In this document: piece by piece, positions 10,014-18,608 of the stretch
Layout of the letters: the number at the start of each line of letters is the position of its first letter
How positions within the stretch are numbered: the first letter of the stretch is position 1
Source: Betaproteobacteria bacterium HGW-Betaproteobacteria-14
GTDB taxonomy: Bacteria; Pseudomonadota; Gammaproteobacteria; Burkholderiales; Rhodocyclaceae
DNA length: 64,000 bases
Direction of reading: 5' to 3'
Assembly (NCBI GenBank): GCA_002840845.1
Contig: PHCS01000006.1
Location: 1 to 64,000 of the forward strand
The notes under the pieces: model-generated
Database searches by the model: none
Seen by the model: the letters and a program-made list of their open reading frames with translations, nothing else
What the model was told of the DNA's origin: nothing
Made by a program: the position numbers and the translations under genes

Positions 10014-10718
10014 TCAGCTGCGCCAGCGAACGCGCTGGCGCAGCAGCTCGTCGACCTTGTCCAGCGTATCCGGAGAACTGGCGATCACCGCGTAGTAGCC
10101 CTGGCCGCCGGGGCGCGCCAGTGCGGTCCAGCCGCCGACGGTGGCCTGCTCGCTTTGCGACGTCATGCGCTTGGCGGGAATCAGGATCAGTGTGGCGAGT
10201 TCGCCCTGTTCGGTCTCGAAGACGATGTGCCAGCCGGTGCCTTCCGGTACCGGGCAGAGTTTCATGTAGCGCACCTTGCCGAGAGAGGCCTGCATCTCGC
10301 CGCCGAAGTTCTGCATGACGGTGCGGAACAGCTGCGGGTCGGCCAGGCGCGCCGTGGTGAAGGATTCCGGCTCGTGCATGACGTGCTGGATGGCCAATTT
10401 GGCGTACTCCTGCGAGCCGGCGTTCTTCCATTGCTGAAAGCCGAAGGCGAAGGTGAGCACCACGGTGGCGGCCATCGCCCACAGGCGCGGCGATGCTTTT
10501 GCAAACACTCGGGCGCCGGCCTTGCGGCGCAGGATGATGCGCTCGGCCAGCCCTTCCGGCACTGGGACAGCGAGGGTGGCGGCGAGCCGTTCCTCGTTTT
10601 CGTTGATGTCGGCGGCGAAGCCGCGGCAGGTGGCGCATTCGCTCATGTGCGCCAGCGCCTCGTGCGGGAGTCGGCGCGGCTCGGCCAGCTTGATGCGGCG
10701 GAATTCTAGGCAGTTCAT
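10014..10718 (-). CDS. anti-sigma factor-like DUF3379-type membrane protein with N-terminal zinc-finger Cys/His motif
   Basis: MNCLEFRRIKLAEPRRL...HMSECATCRGFAADI then a single TM segment; start overlaps the ECF sigma stop. Confidence 0.8.
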   Translation of the reverse strand: MNCLEFRRIKLAEPRRLPHEALAHMSECATCRGFAADINENEERLAATLAVPVPEGLAERIILRRKAGARVFAKASPRLWAMAATVVLTFAFGFQQWKNAGSQEYAKLAIQHVMHEPESFTTARLADPQLFRTVMQNFGGEMQASLGKVRYMKLCPVPEGTGWHIVFETEQGELATLILIPAKRMTSQSEQATVGGWTALARPGGQGYYAVIASSPDTLDKVDELLRQRVRWRS

Positions 10719-11230
10719 AGTGCACCTCGTGTTGCTTCATTGGCTTCGAGATCGGCACGCATGGCCTGACGCGCCCGCGTCAGGCGCGTCATGACGGCGC
10801 CTTCCGTGGTGTCCAGCATCTGCGCGATCTCGCTGCAGGAGTAGCCTCCCAGCACCTGCAGCAGCAGGGGCTCCCTGTAGGTCGGCGGCAGCGCCTCGAC
10901 GAATTGCTCCAGTTCGAGATGCGCGCCGGCCTGGGCGGCGGACGGCAGGTCGAGATCCTGCGGATCCTCGTCCGTGTAGTCGAGCTGCTTGCGCTCGTAG
11001 AGGCGCGCATGCTCGTTGCGCAGGATGGTGATGAGCCAGCTTTTCACCGCGCCGAGATCCTCCAGGCTGTCCCAGTTCTTCCAGGCGCGGGCAAAGGTCT
11101 CCTGCACAAGATCCTCGGCGACGAAGCGGTCGCGGCACAGCCAGTAGGCGTAGCGGTACAGGTCCGCGCTGTAGGCGCGGGCGGTCTGGTCGAACTGGCG
11201 GGAGCTGAGCTTGAAGAGCATTTCGACCAT
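10715..11230 (-). CDS. ECF-type RNA polymerase sigma factor
   Basis: Sigma region 2 DLYRYAYWLCRDRFVAEDLVQETFARAWKNWDSL and region 4 YREPLLLQVLGGYSCSEIAQMLDTTEGAVMTRLTRARQAMR. Confidence 0.93.
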   Translation of the reverse strand: MVEMLFKLSSRQFDQTARAYSADLYRYAYWLCRDRFVAEDLVQETFARAWKNWDSLEDLGAVKSWLITILRNEHARLYERKQLDYTDEDPQDLDLPSAAQAGAHLELEQFVEALPPTYREPLLLQVLGGYSCSEIAQMLDTTEGAVMTRLTRARQAMRADLEANEATRGAL

Positions 11231-11235
11231 AGTAG

Positions 11236-11952
11236 TCAGAACCGTGTGGTGAGGTCTACCAGCCAGTCCGGCATGAGGGCGGTCAGCCGGGCTTCGAGCA
11301 GCTTGTCGAGGCCGAACGCCACCATCGCGCCGACCAGCACCATCACGCCGCCCAGCAGCGGCTTGCCGAAGCGGCCCGCCTTGGCGAGGCCGGCCTTGCG
11401 CGATGCCAGCGCCTGGCGCGAGCCGTAGGCCAGCGCCATCAGCGGCATCGTCGCGCCGAGACTGAACAGCGCCATGATGCCGGCGGCGCGCGCCGCCGAC
11501 TCGCTCGCCGTGGCCAGGCCGATGGCGGCACCCAGGGTCGGACCCGAGCAGGGCGTCCATACCGCGCCGAGCAGCATGCCGAGCAGGAACTGGCCGCCGA
11601 GTCCCGTCGGCACGAAGCGGGCCGTCAGGGCATTCAGCCGGTCGGTGAGCGGCGTGCCGGCGCGCGCGAAAGCGCCTTGCAGCGTGCCCGACAGCAGGAT
11701 GGCGCCGAAGGCGATCATCATGACCGCGGCGGTGAGGCGCACCGCCTGGCTGCCGATGTCGAGGCTGAAGCCGATGGTCGCGATGCCGATGCCCAGCGCC
11801 GTAAAAGCCAGGCTCATGCCGCCGGCGAGGGCCAGCGGCCCGAAGCGGTGCTGCTGCAGGGCGGCAAGCAGCACCACCGGCAGCAGCGGCAGCACGCAGG
11901 GCGACAGCGTCGTCAGGACGCCCGCCAGCATTGCGACCAGGAGCGTGCTCAC
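11236..11952 (-). CDS. cytochrome c biogenesis/CcdA-like (DsbD membrane domain) protein
   Basis: MSTLLVAMLAGVLTTLSPCVLPLLPVVL...GMLLGAVWTPCSGPTLGAAIGLA, CcdA-type paired-Cys TM motifs. Confidence 0.9.
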   Translation of the reverse strand: MSTLLVAMLAGVLTTLSPCVLPLLPVVLLAALQQHRFGPLALAGGMSLAFTALGIGIATIGFSLDIGSQAVRLTAAVMMIAFGAILLSGTLQGAFARAGTPLTDRLNALTARFVPTGLGGQFLLGMLLGAVWTPCSGPTLGAAIGLATASESAARAAGIMALFSLGATMPLMALAYGSRQALASRKAGLAKAGRFGKPLLGGVMVLVGAMVAFGLDKLLEARLTALMPDWLVDLTTRF

Positions 11953-11964
11953 GCCACCACCTGT

Positions 11965-12372
11965 TCAGATGCCCTTGGCCAGCATCGCGCGGATGCTGTC
12001 CGGGTTGGTGTCGAAGGTCGAGCGGGCGATTTCCCGATCGCCCTTGAAGACCAGCAGGGTGGCTTGTGACGCGACGCGGAATTGCTTGAGCGCGTTGCCC
12101 GGCTTGTCGAAGTCGACACTGAAGCGCACGACTTTTTCGAAGGCCTTGTCCTTGCCCAGGCTTTCGAGGATCGGCTTCTGCCTGGTGCAGGCCGAGCACC
12201 AGTCGGCATGCACTTCGACCAGGATGGTCCGGCCTTCCTGCTGCGCCTTGCGGAAGGCCGCCTCGTCGAAAGGCTGGGCGGGCGCGGCCAGCGCCGGCAG
12301 CATGAAGGCCGCGGCGAGCAGGGCGAACAGGGTCTGGATGATCAGGTGATAAGGGGTGAGCGAGCGGGTCAT
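11965..12372 (-). CDS. thioredoxin family protein
   Basis: Signal peptide; GRTILVEVHADWCSACTRQKPILESL thioredoxin-like active site. Confidence 0.88.
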   Translation of the reverse strand: MTRSLTPYHLIIQTLFALLAAAFMLPALAAPAQPFDEAAFRKAQQEGRTILVEVHADWCSACTRQKPILESLGKDKAFEKVVRFSVDFDKPGNALKQFRVASQATLLVFKGDREIARSTFDTNPDSIRAMLAKGI

Positions 12373-12420
12373 TCGGGGTCTCCTGTCGATATGGGCGGGG
12401 CCGGATCCTGGCTCCTGTCC

Positions 12421-12452
12421 GATTAGACCGGTCGAGGAAGCGCTTTCTTACA
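12421..12452 (-). promoter_or_regulatory. putative ECF promoter TGTAAG-N18-GTCTAAT (P1)
   Basis: Reverse strand TGTAAGAAAGCGCTTCCTCGACCGGTCTAAT upstream of thioredoxin-CcdA-ECF operon. Confidence 0.65.
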
Positions 12453-12466
12453 AATTGTTTTAGGCC

Positions 12467-12497
12467 TGTAAGGTTTGCGCCGCCTCGACGGTCTAAT
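12467..12497 (+). promoter_or_regulatory. putative ECF promoter TGTAAG-N18-GTCTAAT (P2)
   Basis: TGTAAGGTTTGCGCCGCCTCGACGGTCTAAT upstream of the NPCAAK cytochrome. Confidence 0.65.
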
Positions 12498-12548
12498 CGG
12501 ACAGGGAGCCATTGCGACGCTTCCCGCCCCACTTTCAAAGGAGGAGAC

Positions 12549-13280
12549 ATGAACATGAACGCCCAAGCCCGAGCGAAACCCCTGCAACTGGCCATGGCGG
12601 CCGCCCTGGCCTTCGGCCTCGGCATGGCGCCGGCCCAAGCCGCCAATCCGTGCAATCCCTGCGCGGCCAAGGCCAAGAATCCCTGCGGTGCCAAGAAGAA
12701 CCCCTGTGCGGCCAAGAACCCTTGTGCCGCCAAAAATCCCTGCGCCGCCAAGAACCCCTGCGGCGCCGGCGCCGCGATCGACCCGAAGTCCATCACCCGG
12801 CCGGCCGGCTACAAGCCCTACAAGGGAAACAAGTCCGCCCTGCTCAAGGAAGGCGAGAAGCTGTGGAACGACACCAAGCTGTCGACCAACGGCATGTCCT
12901 GCAACACCTGCCACCAGGGGCACGCCGCCTTCGAAGCCGGTTTTGCCAAGCCCTACCCGCATTTCGTGCAGATGGCCAAGGACCAGGCCGGGCTGAAGAA
13001 GGTGCACCTCGACGAGATGGTGCAGGCCTGCATGGTCATGCCGATGGCCGCCAAGCCGCTCGGCTGGGAGTCGCGCGAGCTGGCTGCGCTGACCGCCTAC
13101 ACCGGCCAGATGCAGAAGACCTTCAAGCCGGGCAAGGCCAAGACGGCGAATCCGTGCGCGGCAAAAAATCCCTGCGCCGCGAAGAATCCGTGTGCGGCGA
13201 AGAACCCGTGTGCGGCGAAGAACCCGTGTGCGGCGAAGAACCCGTGTGCGGCGAAGAACCCTTGCGCCGCCAAGAAGTAG
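12549..13280 (+). CDS. c-type cytochrome with NPC(A/G)AK hexapeptide repeats at both ends
   Basis: Signal peptide; single heme motif CNTCH; 7 tandem NPCAAK units at the C-terminus and several at the N-terminus. Confidence 0.9.
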   Translation: MNMNAQARAKPLQLAMAAALAFGLGMAPAQAANPCNPCAAKAKNPCGAKKNPCAAKNPCAAKNPCAAKNPCGAGAAIDPKSITRPAGYKPYKGNKSALLKEGEKLWNDTKLSTNGMSCNTCHQGHAAFEAGFAKPYPHFVQMAKDQAGLKKVHLDEMVQACMVMPMAAKPLGWESRELAALTAYTGQMQKTFKPGKAKTANPCAAKNPCAAKNPCAAKNPCAAKNPCAAKNPCAAKNPCAAKK

Positions 13281-13284
13281 TAGC

Positions 13285-13316
13285 CGGCGCCGTCGATGGG
13301 CGGCGCCATTTTTTTT
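13285..13316 (+). terminator. rho-independent terminator
   Basis: GGCGCC..GGCGCC stem followed by TTTTTTTT. Confidence 0.75.
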
Positions 13317-13339
13317 GTTACCCTGACGAAGGAGACACC

Positions 13340-13588
13340 ATGAAAGCAATCCGTACCCTGTTGGGCGCCGCAGCACTCGCCCTGGCCGTTCCCGTAGCCT
13401 ATGCCAACCCCTGCGCGGCCAAGAACCCGTGCGGCGCGAAGAATCCCTGCGCGGCCAAGACCATGAAGAAGGCCAACCCCTGCGCGGCGAAGAATCCGTG
13501 CGCGGCGAAGAACCCCTGTGCCGCAAAGAACCCCTGCGCGGCGAAGAACCCCTGCGCGGCGAAGAACCCCTGCGCGGCGAAGAAGTGA
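13340..13588 (+). CDS. secreted Cys-rich NPCAAK-repeat peptide
   Basis: 82 aa: MKAIRTLLGAAALALAVPVAYA then 9 NPC(A/G)AK repeats; GGAGA upstream of ATG. Confidence 0.85.
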   Translation: MKAIRTLLGAAALALAVPVAYANPCAAKNPCGAKNPCAAKTMKKANPCAAKNPCAAKNPCAAKNPCAAKNPCAAKNPCAAKK

Positions 13589-13592
13589 GGCC

Positions 13593-14837
13593 GTGCCGGG
13601 CGCATTGCTGACGGCCCGGCAAGCGGGGAGGCGACTCATCGTCCTCCCCTTTTTCCTGTTCGCCGCCTGTTCCGAACCGCCCCCGCCGATGTCTGTTTCC
13701 GCACCCGGCGAAGACGTCTCCGGATTCCTGGCGCGTCACTGGCAGCGGCCGCTGGCCGCGCAGGGCGAAGCGCCCGCGCATTTCTCCCCGCAGGAGGCTG
13801 CGCTCGGCGCGGCTGCCTGCGGCGGCTGCCACCCCGACCAGCATCGCGACTGGTCGGCCAGCTTGCACGCCAGGGCGATGGGGCCGGGCGTGCTCGGCCA
13901 GCTCGTCGACATGGCGCCCGACGCCCGCGAGGAACACCAGGCCTGCATCCGCTGCCATGCGCCGCTGGCCGAACAGGCGGCCGACTTGTCGGCGGCCCTC
14001 GCCGGCCAGGCCAGCACCGATTTGCACCTGCAGGGCAACACCTGCGCCGCCTGCCACGTGCGCGAGCACCGGCGCTTCGGTCCCGCCCGCCGCGGCGGCT
14101 CCGTGCCGAAACCGGAAGACAAGCTGCCGCACGACGGCTGGCAGGCAGCCGCCGCCTTCGCCGATGCGCGCTTCTGCGCCAGCTGCCACCAGTTCGAGCA
14201 GGACGACTTCGCCCTGAACGGCAAGCTGCTCGAGAACACCTACGAAGAATGGCGGGCCAGTCCCGCCGCGCGTGAAGGCAAGACTTGCCAGTCCTGCCAC
14301 ATGCCCGGGCGGCGCCATCTCTGGCGCGGCGTGCATGACCCCGAGATGGTGAAAAGCGGCGTGACCGTCACCGCCTTGCCGCCGCGCATCGAGGACAACG
14401 CCGTGCTGGCGGGACTGACTTTGGCGAACACCGGCACCGGGCACCATTTCCCGACCTACGTCACGCCGCGCGTCGTCATGGAGATGTTCCAGGCCGGCGC
14501 CGACGGCCGGCCGCTCGCTGGCACGCGGCAGGCGTTCATCGTCGCGCGCCAGGTGGCACCAGACCTCTCGCGCGAGATCGCCGACACGCGCATCGCCCCC
14601 GGCGCCGAAGCCCGGCTGGACTACCGCCGGCCGCTGCACGCGCGCGCCGTGCGGCTCGACAGCCGCGTGCGCGTCGAGCCGGATGCCTTCTACACGGATT
14701 TCTACCGCTCCCTGCTGGCGGGCGGCGCCGGCAAGGGCGACAAGATGATCCGCCGCGCGCTGGCCGATTCGCTCGCCTCGCATTTCCTCATCTTCGAGGA
14801 AAGTCAGTCCCTGCGGGACGGCGGGGCAAGGCCGTGA
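13593..14837 (+). CDS. multiheme c-type cytochrome lipoprotein (5 CxxCH motifs)
   Basis: Probable GTG start; lipobox-like FAAC; CGGCH, CIRCH, CAACH, CASCH, CQSCH motifs. Confidence 0.87.
   Translation: MPGALLTARQAGRRLIVLPFFLFAACSEPPPPMSVSAPGEDVSGFLARHWQRPLAAQGEAPAHFSPQEAALGAAACGGCHPDQHRDWSASLHARAMGPGVLGQLVDMAPDAREEHQACIRCHAPLAEQAADLSAALAGQASTDLHLQGNTCAACHVREHRRFGPARRGGSVPKPEDKLPHDGWQAAAAFADARFCASCHQFEQDDFALNGKLLENTYEEWRASPAAREGKTCQSCHMPGRRHLWRGVHDPEMVKSGVTVTALPPRIEDNAVLAGLTLANTGTGHHFPTYVTPRVVMEMFQAGADGRPLAGTRQAFIVARQVAPDLSREIADTRIAPGAEARLDYRRPLHARAVRLDSRVRVEPDAFYTDFYRSLLAGGAGKGDKMIRRALADSLASHFLIFEESQSLRDGGARP
14401..14422 (+). repeat. dispersed motif copy 2: CCGTGCTGGCGGGACTGACTTT
   Basis: Within multiheme cytochrome gene. 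Confidence 0.8.
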
Positions 14838-15556
14838 AGCCCGCCTTCCGCCTGCCTGCCGGTCTTTCCCGCGCGCGGCTGGAGAACATGCGCCGCGCCG
14901 GCGAGGAAATCCGCGAGTGCTACCGCGTGCTGGAAATGGGCGGCCTCAACGTCGTCGGCGAAATCCTGCGCGGCCAGGGCGCCTTCGTCGAATTCGACCA
15001 CTATCCCGCGGACGACGTCTTCGATGCCGACAGCCACGCCCAGTACTACTACCACGCCCATCGCGGCGCCGCGGGCGAGCACGGCCACTTCCACACCTTC
15101 CTGCGCGCGCCCGGCATGCCCGCCGGCGTCGCGCCGGTGCCGTACGCCGGCGCCGAGCCTTGGCCCGCGGGCGAGGCGGCGCTGTCGCACCTCGTCGCTA
15201 TTGCCATGGACGACTACGGCTATCCGAGCGGACTGTTTACCGTTAACCGCTGGGTGACGGGCGATGCCTGGTACGCCGCAGGGGACGTCATCCGCATGCT
15301 GGATTTTTTCGCCATCGACCATGCCAATCCGTCCTGGCCGGCGAACCGCTGGATCACGGCCATGCTGCGCCTGTTCCGGCCGCAGATCGAAGCGCTGATC
15401 CTGGCGCGCGATGCGGCGCTGGCCGAGTGGGTGCGCGCCCACCCCGGCGTAGACGTTTTCGAGGATCGCGCGCTGGAGATCGCAAGCCAGGCCGCGATTT
15501 CAGTGGAGGAACAGATCGCCGCCGTCGAGGCGGCATTGAAAGGAGATACGTCATGA
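14834..15556 (+). CDS. DUF6969-type conserved protein
   Basis: 240 aa; RLENMRRAGEEIRECYRVLEMGGLNVVGEILRGQGAFVEFDHYPADDVFD...SQYYYHAHR-like; translationally coupled to the upstream cytochrome. Confidence 0.6.
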   Translation: MKPAFRLPAGLSRARLENMRRAGEEIRECYRVLEMGGLNVVGEILRGQGAFVEFDHYPADDVFDADSHAQYYYHAHRGAAGEHGHFHTFLRAPGMPAGVAPVPYAGAEPWPAGEAALSHLVAIAMDDYGYPSGLFTVNRWVTGDAWYAAGDVIRMLDFFAIDHANPSWPANRWITAMLRLFRPQIEALILARDAALAEWVRAHPGVDVFEDRALEIASQAAISVEEQIAAVEAALKGDTS

Positions 15557-15996
15557 ACAAGACCTGCATTGCAACCGTCCTCGCACTGTGCGCTGCGCCC
15601 GCCCTGGCCGCGCCCCAGGTGGTCGAGCTCAGCCAGGTGCCCTGCCAGTTCCTCGAGAGCGAGCACGGCGCGAACCACGGCTACAAGAGCGCGAAGATAC
15701 AGGATTGCGAAGCCATCAACGCCAAAACCGGCAAGGATCGGCTGGCCCGCTCGAAGACGATCGAGCTCAAGCCGGGCAAGACCATCTTCCGCGTCGCCAA
15801 CAAGGACGTACCCTACGAACTCGGCTTCTGGCTGCGCGGCGCCACGCTCGTCAGTCGCGCCACGCTGCCCAGCGTCTCCGGCGGCGGCCTCACCACCGGC
15901 AAGACCCAGGACTACGTCATCGACCTGAAGCCGGGCGAGTACGTCTACTCCTGCCCGCTCAACCCGACGCCGGATTACCGGCTCGTCGTCAAATAG
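15553..15996 (+). CDS. small secreted cupredoxin-like protein
   Basis: 147 aa; signal peptide; beta-rich IELKPGKTIFRVANKDVPYELGFWLRG...DLKPGEYVYSCPLNPTPDYRLVVK. Confidence 0.6.
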   Translation: MNKTCIATVLALCAAPALAAPQVVELSQVPCQFLESEHGANHGYKSAKIQDCEAINAKTGKDRLARSKTIELKPGKTIFRVANKDVPYELGFWLRGATLVSRATLPSVSGGGLTTGKTQDYVIDLKPGEYVYSCPLNPTPDYRLVVK

Positions 15997-16019
15997 GCTT
16001 CATCCACAAGGAGAACGAA

Positions 16020-16490
16020 ATGAATGCATCGCATGGGCTGAAAATCATCCTCGTGCTGTGCCTGGCTGCAGCGGCGTTCGCAACGAAGGCGCAGGCGCTG
16101 CCCGGCATGGTGACGGTGAAGGCGGCGGGCGGTTTTGCGGCGACGGAGCAGCGCCTGGAGAAGGCCATTGCAGCCAACGGCATGGGCCTGGTGGCGCGCG
16201 CCAGCGCCAGCGGCGGCGCCGCCGCGCGAGGCGTGAAGATTCCCGGCAACGCCGTGCTGATGGTCTTCCGCAACGACTACGCGGTGCGCATGCTCGCCGC
16301 CAGCGTGCCGGCCGGCATCGAGGCGCCGCTGCGCATTTACCTGACGGAAAATCCGGACGGCAGCGCGACCGTCTCCTACCGCCGGCCGAGCGCCGTATTT
16401 GCGCCCTACGCCAGCGCCGCCCTCGATGCGATGGCGAAGGAGCTCGATCCGGTGTTCGACAAGATCGTGCATGACGCCGCCGGCAGGTAA
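16020..16490 (+). CDS. DUF302 domain-containing secreted protein
   Basis: 156 aa; KAAGGFAATEQRLEKAIAANGMGLVARASASGG...IPGNAVLMVFRNDYAVRMLAASVPAGIEAPLRIYL. Confidence 0.8.
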   Translation: MNASHGLKIILVLCLAAAAFATKAQALPGMVTVKAAGGFAATEQRLEKAIAANGMGLVARASASGGAAARGVKIPGNAVLMVFRNDYAVRMLAASVPAGIEAPLRIYLTENPDGSATVSYRRPSAVFAPYASAALDAMAKELDPVFDKIVHDAAGR

Positions 16491-17601
16491 TGCGGTTCGA
16501 GCGCAGCGCGTCGTCATCGCAATCGTGCTGCTACTGGCCGCGGCGGCGGCACTGCGCGCGGCGGCGGGCGGCTGGCGCTTGGTGGCATTGTTCGTCGTCG
16601 GCCTGCTGCTCGGCGCCACCCTCTACCGCTTCTCCTTCGGCTTCGCCTACGCCTACCGCCGCCTGATCGTGCAGGGCGACACGCGCGGCCTGCGCGCGCA
16701 GCTGCCCATGCTGGCGCTGGCGACGCTGCTGTTCGCGCCGGCGCTCGCGGCCGGCGAGATTTTCGGCCAGCCGGTCGGCGGCGCCGTGGCGCCGCTCGGC
16801 GTGCAGGTGGCGTCCGGCGCCTTCCTCTTCGGCATCGGCATGCAGCTTGCCGGCGGCTGCGGCTCGGGCACCCTGTACACCGCCGGCGGCGGCAGTCCGC
16901 GCATGCTGGCCGTGCTGGCGGCGTTTTGCGCCGGCTCGTTCTGGGCCAGCCTGCACATGGGCTGGTGGCAGGCCACGCCCGCCTGGGGCGCGTTTTCCCT
17001 CGGCGAAGCATTGGGCTGGGGAAACGCCGCCGTACTGCAGGGACTGACTTTGGCGGTGGCCTGGTTCGCGCTGCGGCGCAGGGATTCGGGCCGCGGCGCA
17101 ACGCGCATCGATCCGCTGCTCCTCGGCGGCCTGCTGCTCGCCGTGCTGAATTTCGCCACGCTCATCCTCGCCGGCCATCCGTGGACTATCACCTGGGCGT
17201 TCACGCTGTGGGGGGCAAAGGCGGCCACGCTGATCGGCTGGCAGCCGGCGGGCGACGGTTTCTGGTCCGCGCCGTTCCAGAGTGCGGCACTGGCGGGCGA
17301 CATCCTGCAGGACGTGACTTCGCTGATGGACATTGGCATCCTGCTCGGTGCCGCCGCTGCCGCCGCGCTGACAAGCCGCTTCGTGCCGCAGTGGCGCTTT
17401 CCGTTGCGCTCGCTGGCGGCGGCCGTGCTGGGCGGCCTGCTCATGGGCTACGGCGCACGCATCGCCTTCGGCTGCAACATCGGCGCCTTCTTCTCCGGCG
17501 TGGCTTCGACCAGCCTGCACGGCTGGCTGTGGTTCGCCGCCGCCCTGGCGGGCAGCGCGCTCGGCGTGCGCCTGCGGCCGCGGTTCGGCCTCGCCAACTG
17601 A
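16471..17601 (+). CDS. YeeE/YedE family (sulfur-transport-type) membrane protein
   Basis: Multi-TM; GIGMQLAGGCGSGTLYTAGGGS and LLMGYGARIAFGCNIGAFFSG signatures. Confidence 0.9.
   Translation: MTPPAGNAVRAQRVVIAIVLLLAAAAALRAAAGGWRLVALFVVGLLLGATLYRFSFGFAYAYRRLIVQGDTRGLRAQLPMLALATLLFAPALAAGEIFGQPVGGAVAPLGVQVASGAFLFGIGMQLAGGCGSGTLYTAGGGSPRMLAVLAAFCAGSFWASLHMGWWQATPAWGAFSLGEALGWGNAAVLQGLTLAVAWFALRRRDSGRGATRIDPLLLGGLLLAVLNFATLILAGHPWTITWAFTLWGAKAATLIGWQPAGDGFWSAPFQSAALAGDILQDVTSLMDIGILLGAAAAAALTSRFVPQWRFPLRSLAAAVLGGLLMGYGARIAFGCNIGAFFSGVASTSLHGWLWFAAALAGSALGVRLRPRFGLAN
17030..17051 (+). repeat. dispersed motif copy 3: CCGTACTGCAGGGACTGACTTT
   Basis: Within YedE gene. Confidence 0.8.
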
Positions 17602-17606
17602 ACGGT

Positions 17607-18380
17607 TCAGGCGGAGACTGCGCCGCCCTCCCTGTCGCCCCAGGTGAGGCGCCGGTAATCGAAACCGTTCTCCAGCGCCGGCTTGACGATGGCGAAGTAG
17701 GGCGAGATGTCGAAGTCGCGCGGCACGAACAGGCTGTGATGGCGGATGTGCAGGATATCGTCGTGGCAGTCGTTGCAGTCCTCGCGCGGCGCCGGCCGGC
17801 GCGTCACGTCGGGCAGGATGGGGTAACGCACCGACTGGAAGGCCTGGGCGATCAGGGTCGAGCAGATGGCGCGCGTGGGGTCCCCGCTGCCCAGCGCCAG
17901 CATGCGGCGGCGCCAGCGCGTCGGCACCGGCGGCTGCGGCAGCAGGTAGCGCACCAGGTCGATGATGTTCTTCAGGTCGTAGCGATGGCCGAGGCGGGCC
18001 AGGGCATAGCCGATGACCTTGTTGCGTTCCTCTTCGCCGAGGCCGACCGGCCGGCAGATGCGGGTGTGCATTTCGGCATATCTCTCCAGCGGCACGGCAA
18101 CGACGCCCTCCACCACATCGGCCTCCACCAGCCATTGCCCGGGTTCGCCGTCCGGCAGCGCCGTGCCGATGTAGAGCGCGGCATGCGACCAGGTCGACTG
18201 GCTGAGATACTTGATGGCCTTGCTGAAGCGGGTGTTGCCCTCCACCAGCAGCACGTCGCCCGGCGCGATGATCGCCGCGACGCCACGCGGATCGCAGGTC
18301 GCCAGCGGCTGGTAGCGCGGATCGGGCCGGCTCAGGTAGCGGGCCAGGCGGTCTCCCAGCCGGCTCATGATCGGGTTCAT
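17607..18380 (-). CDS. YiiX/YebB-like permuted NlpC/P60 (papain-fold) hydrolase
   Basis: GDVLLVEGNTRFSKAIKYLSQSTWSHAALYIG...GHRYDLKNIIDL...ICSTLIAQAFQSVRYPILP. Confidence 0.8.
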   Translation of the reverse strand: MNPIMSRLGDRLARYLSRPDPRYQPLATCDPRGVAAIIAPGDVLLVEGNTRFSKAIKYLSQSTWSHAALYIGTALPDGEPGQWLVEADVVEGVVAVPLERYAEMHTRICRPVGLGEEERNKVIGYALARLGHRYDLKNIIDLVRYLLPQPPVPTRWRRRMLALGSGDPTRAICSTLIAQAFQSVRYPILPDVTRRPAPREDCNDCHDDILHIRHHSLFVPRDFDISPYFAIVKPALENGFDYRRLTWGDREGGAVSA

Positions 18381-18437
18381 GCGTCTTCCTCTTTTCTTTC
18401 TGCCCGGGCGGAGGCGCCGGCGCACGGTGTCTCAAAG

Positions 18438-18468
18438 ATTAGTCCGGCGGACAAGCGCCCGTCTTACA
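18438..18468 (-). promoter_or_regulatory. putative ECF promoter TGTAAG-N18-GACTAAT (P5)
   Basis: Reverse strand TGTAAGACGGGCGCTTGTCCGCCGGACTAAT upstream of the YiiX-like gene. Confidence 0.6.
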
Positions 18469-18511
18469 GATCACGGCATCGCAATCGGGCAAAGAAATTT
18501 TCTGCGCGAGG

Positions 18512-18540
18512 CGTAATTAAACCTTACCTGCCGCGACAAA
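18512..18540 (+). promoter_or_regulatory. putative ECF promoter CGTAAT-N17-GACAAA (P9)
   Basis: Upstream of micropeptide 1; -10-like GACAAA shared with P10. Confidence 0.5.
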
Positions 18541-18608
18541 GGGGCGCTGGCCGGATGGATCGGCCGGAAAGAAGCAACCCAACCCCAACTTTGCACAAGG
18601 AGACTGAC

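Noticed and set aside
13140-13588. Regular 18-bp tandem repeats considered as CRISPR or minisatellite
   Set aside because: Repeats are contiguous without unique spacers and are in frame with the NPCAAK protein repeats.
12423-14783. 786-aa minus-strand ORF, including HRGSSPRRGS repeats
   Set aside because: Antisense of the NPCAAK repeats and multiheme cytochrome, which have signal peptides, SD sites and heme motifs.
16531-18435. 634-aa minus-strand ORF
   Set aside because: Antisense of YedE and out of frame with the YiiX-like gene; composition typical of spurious GC-rich ORFs.
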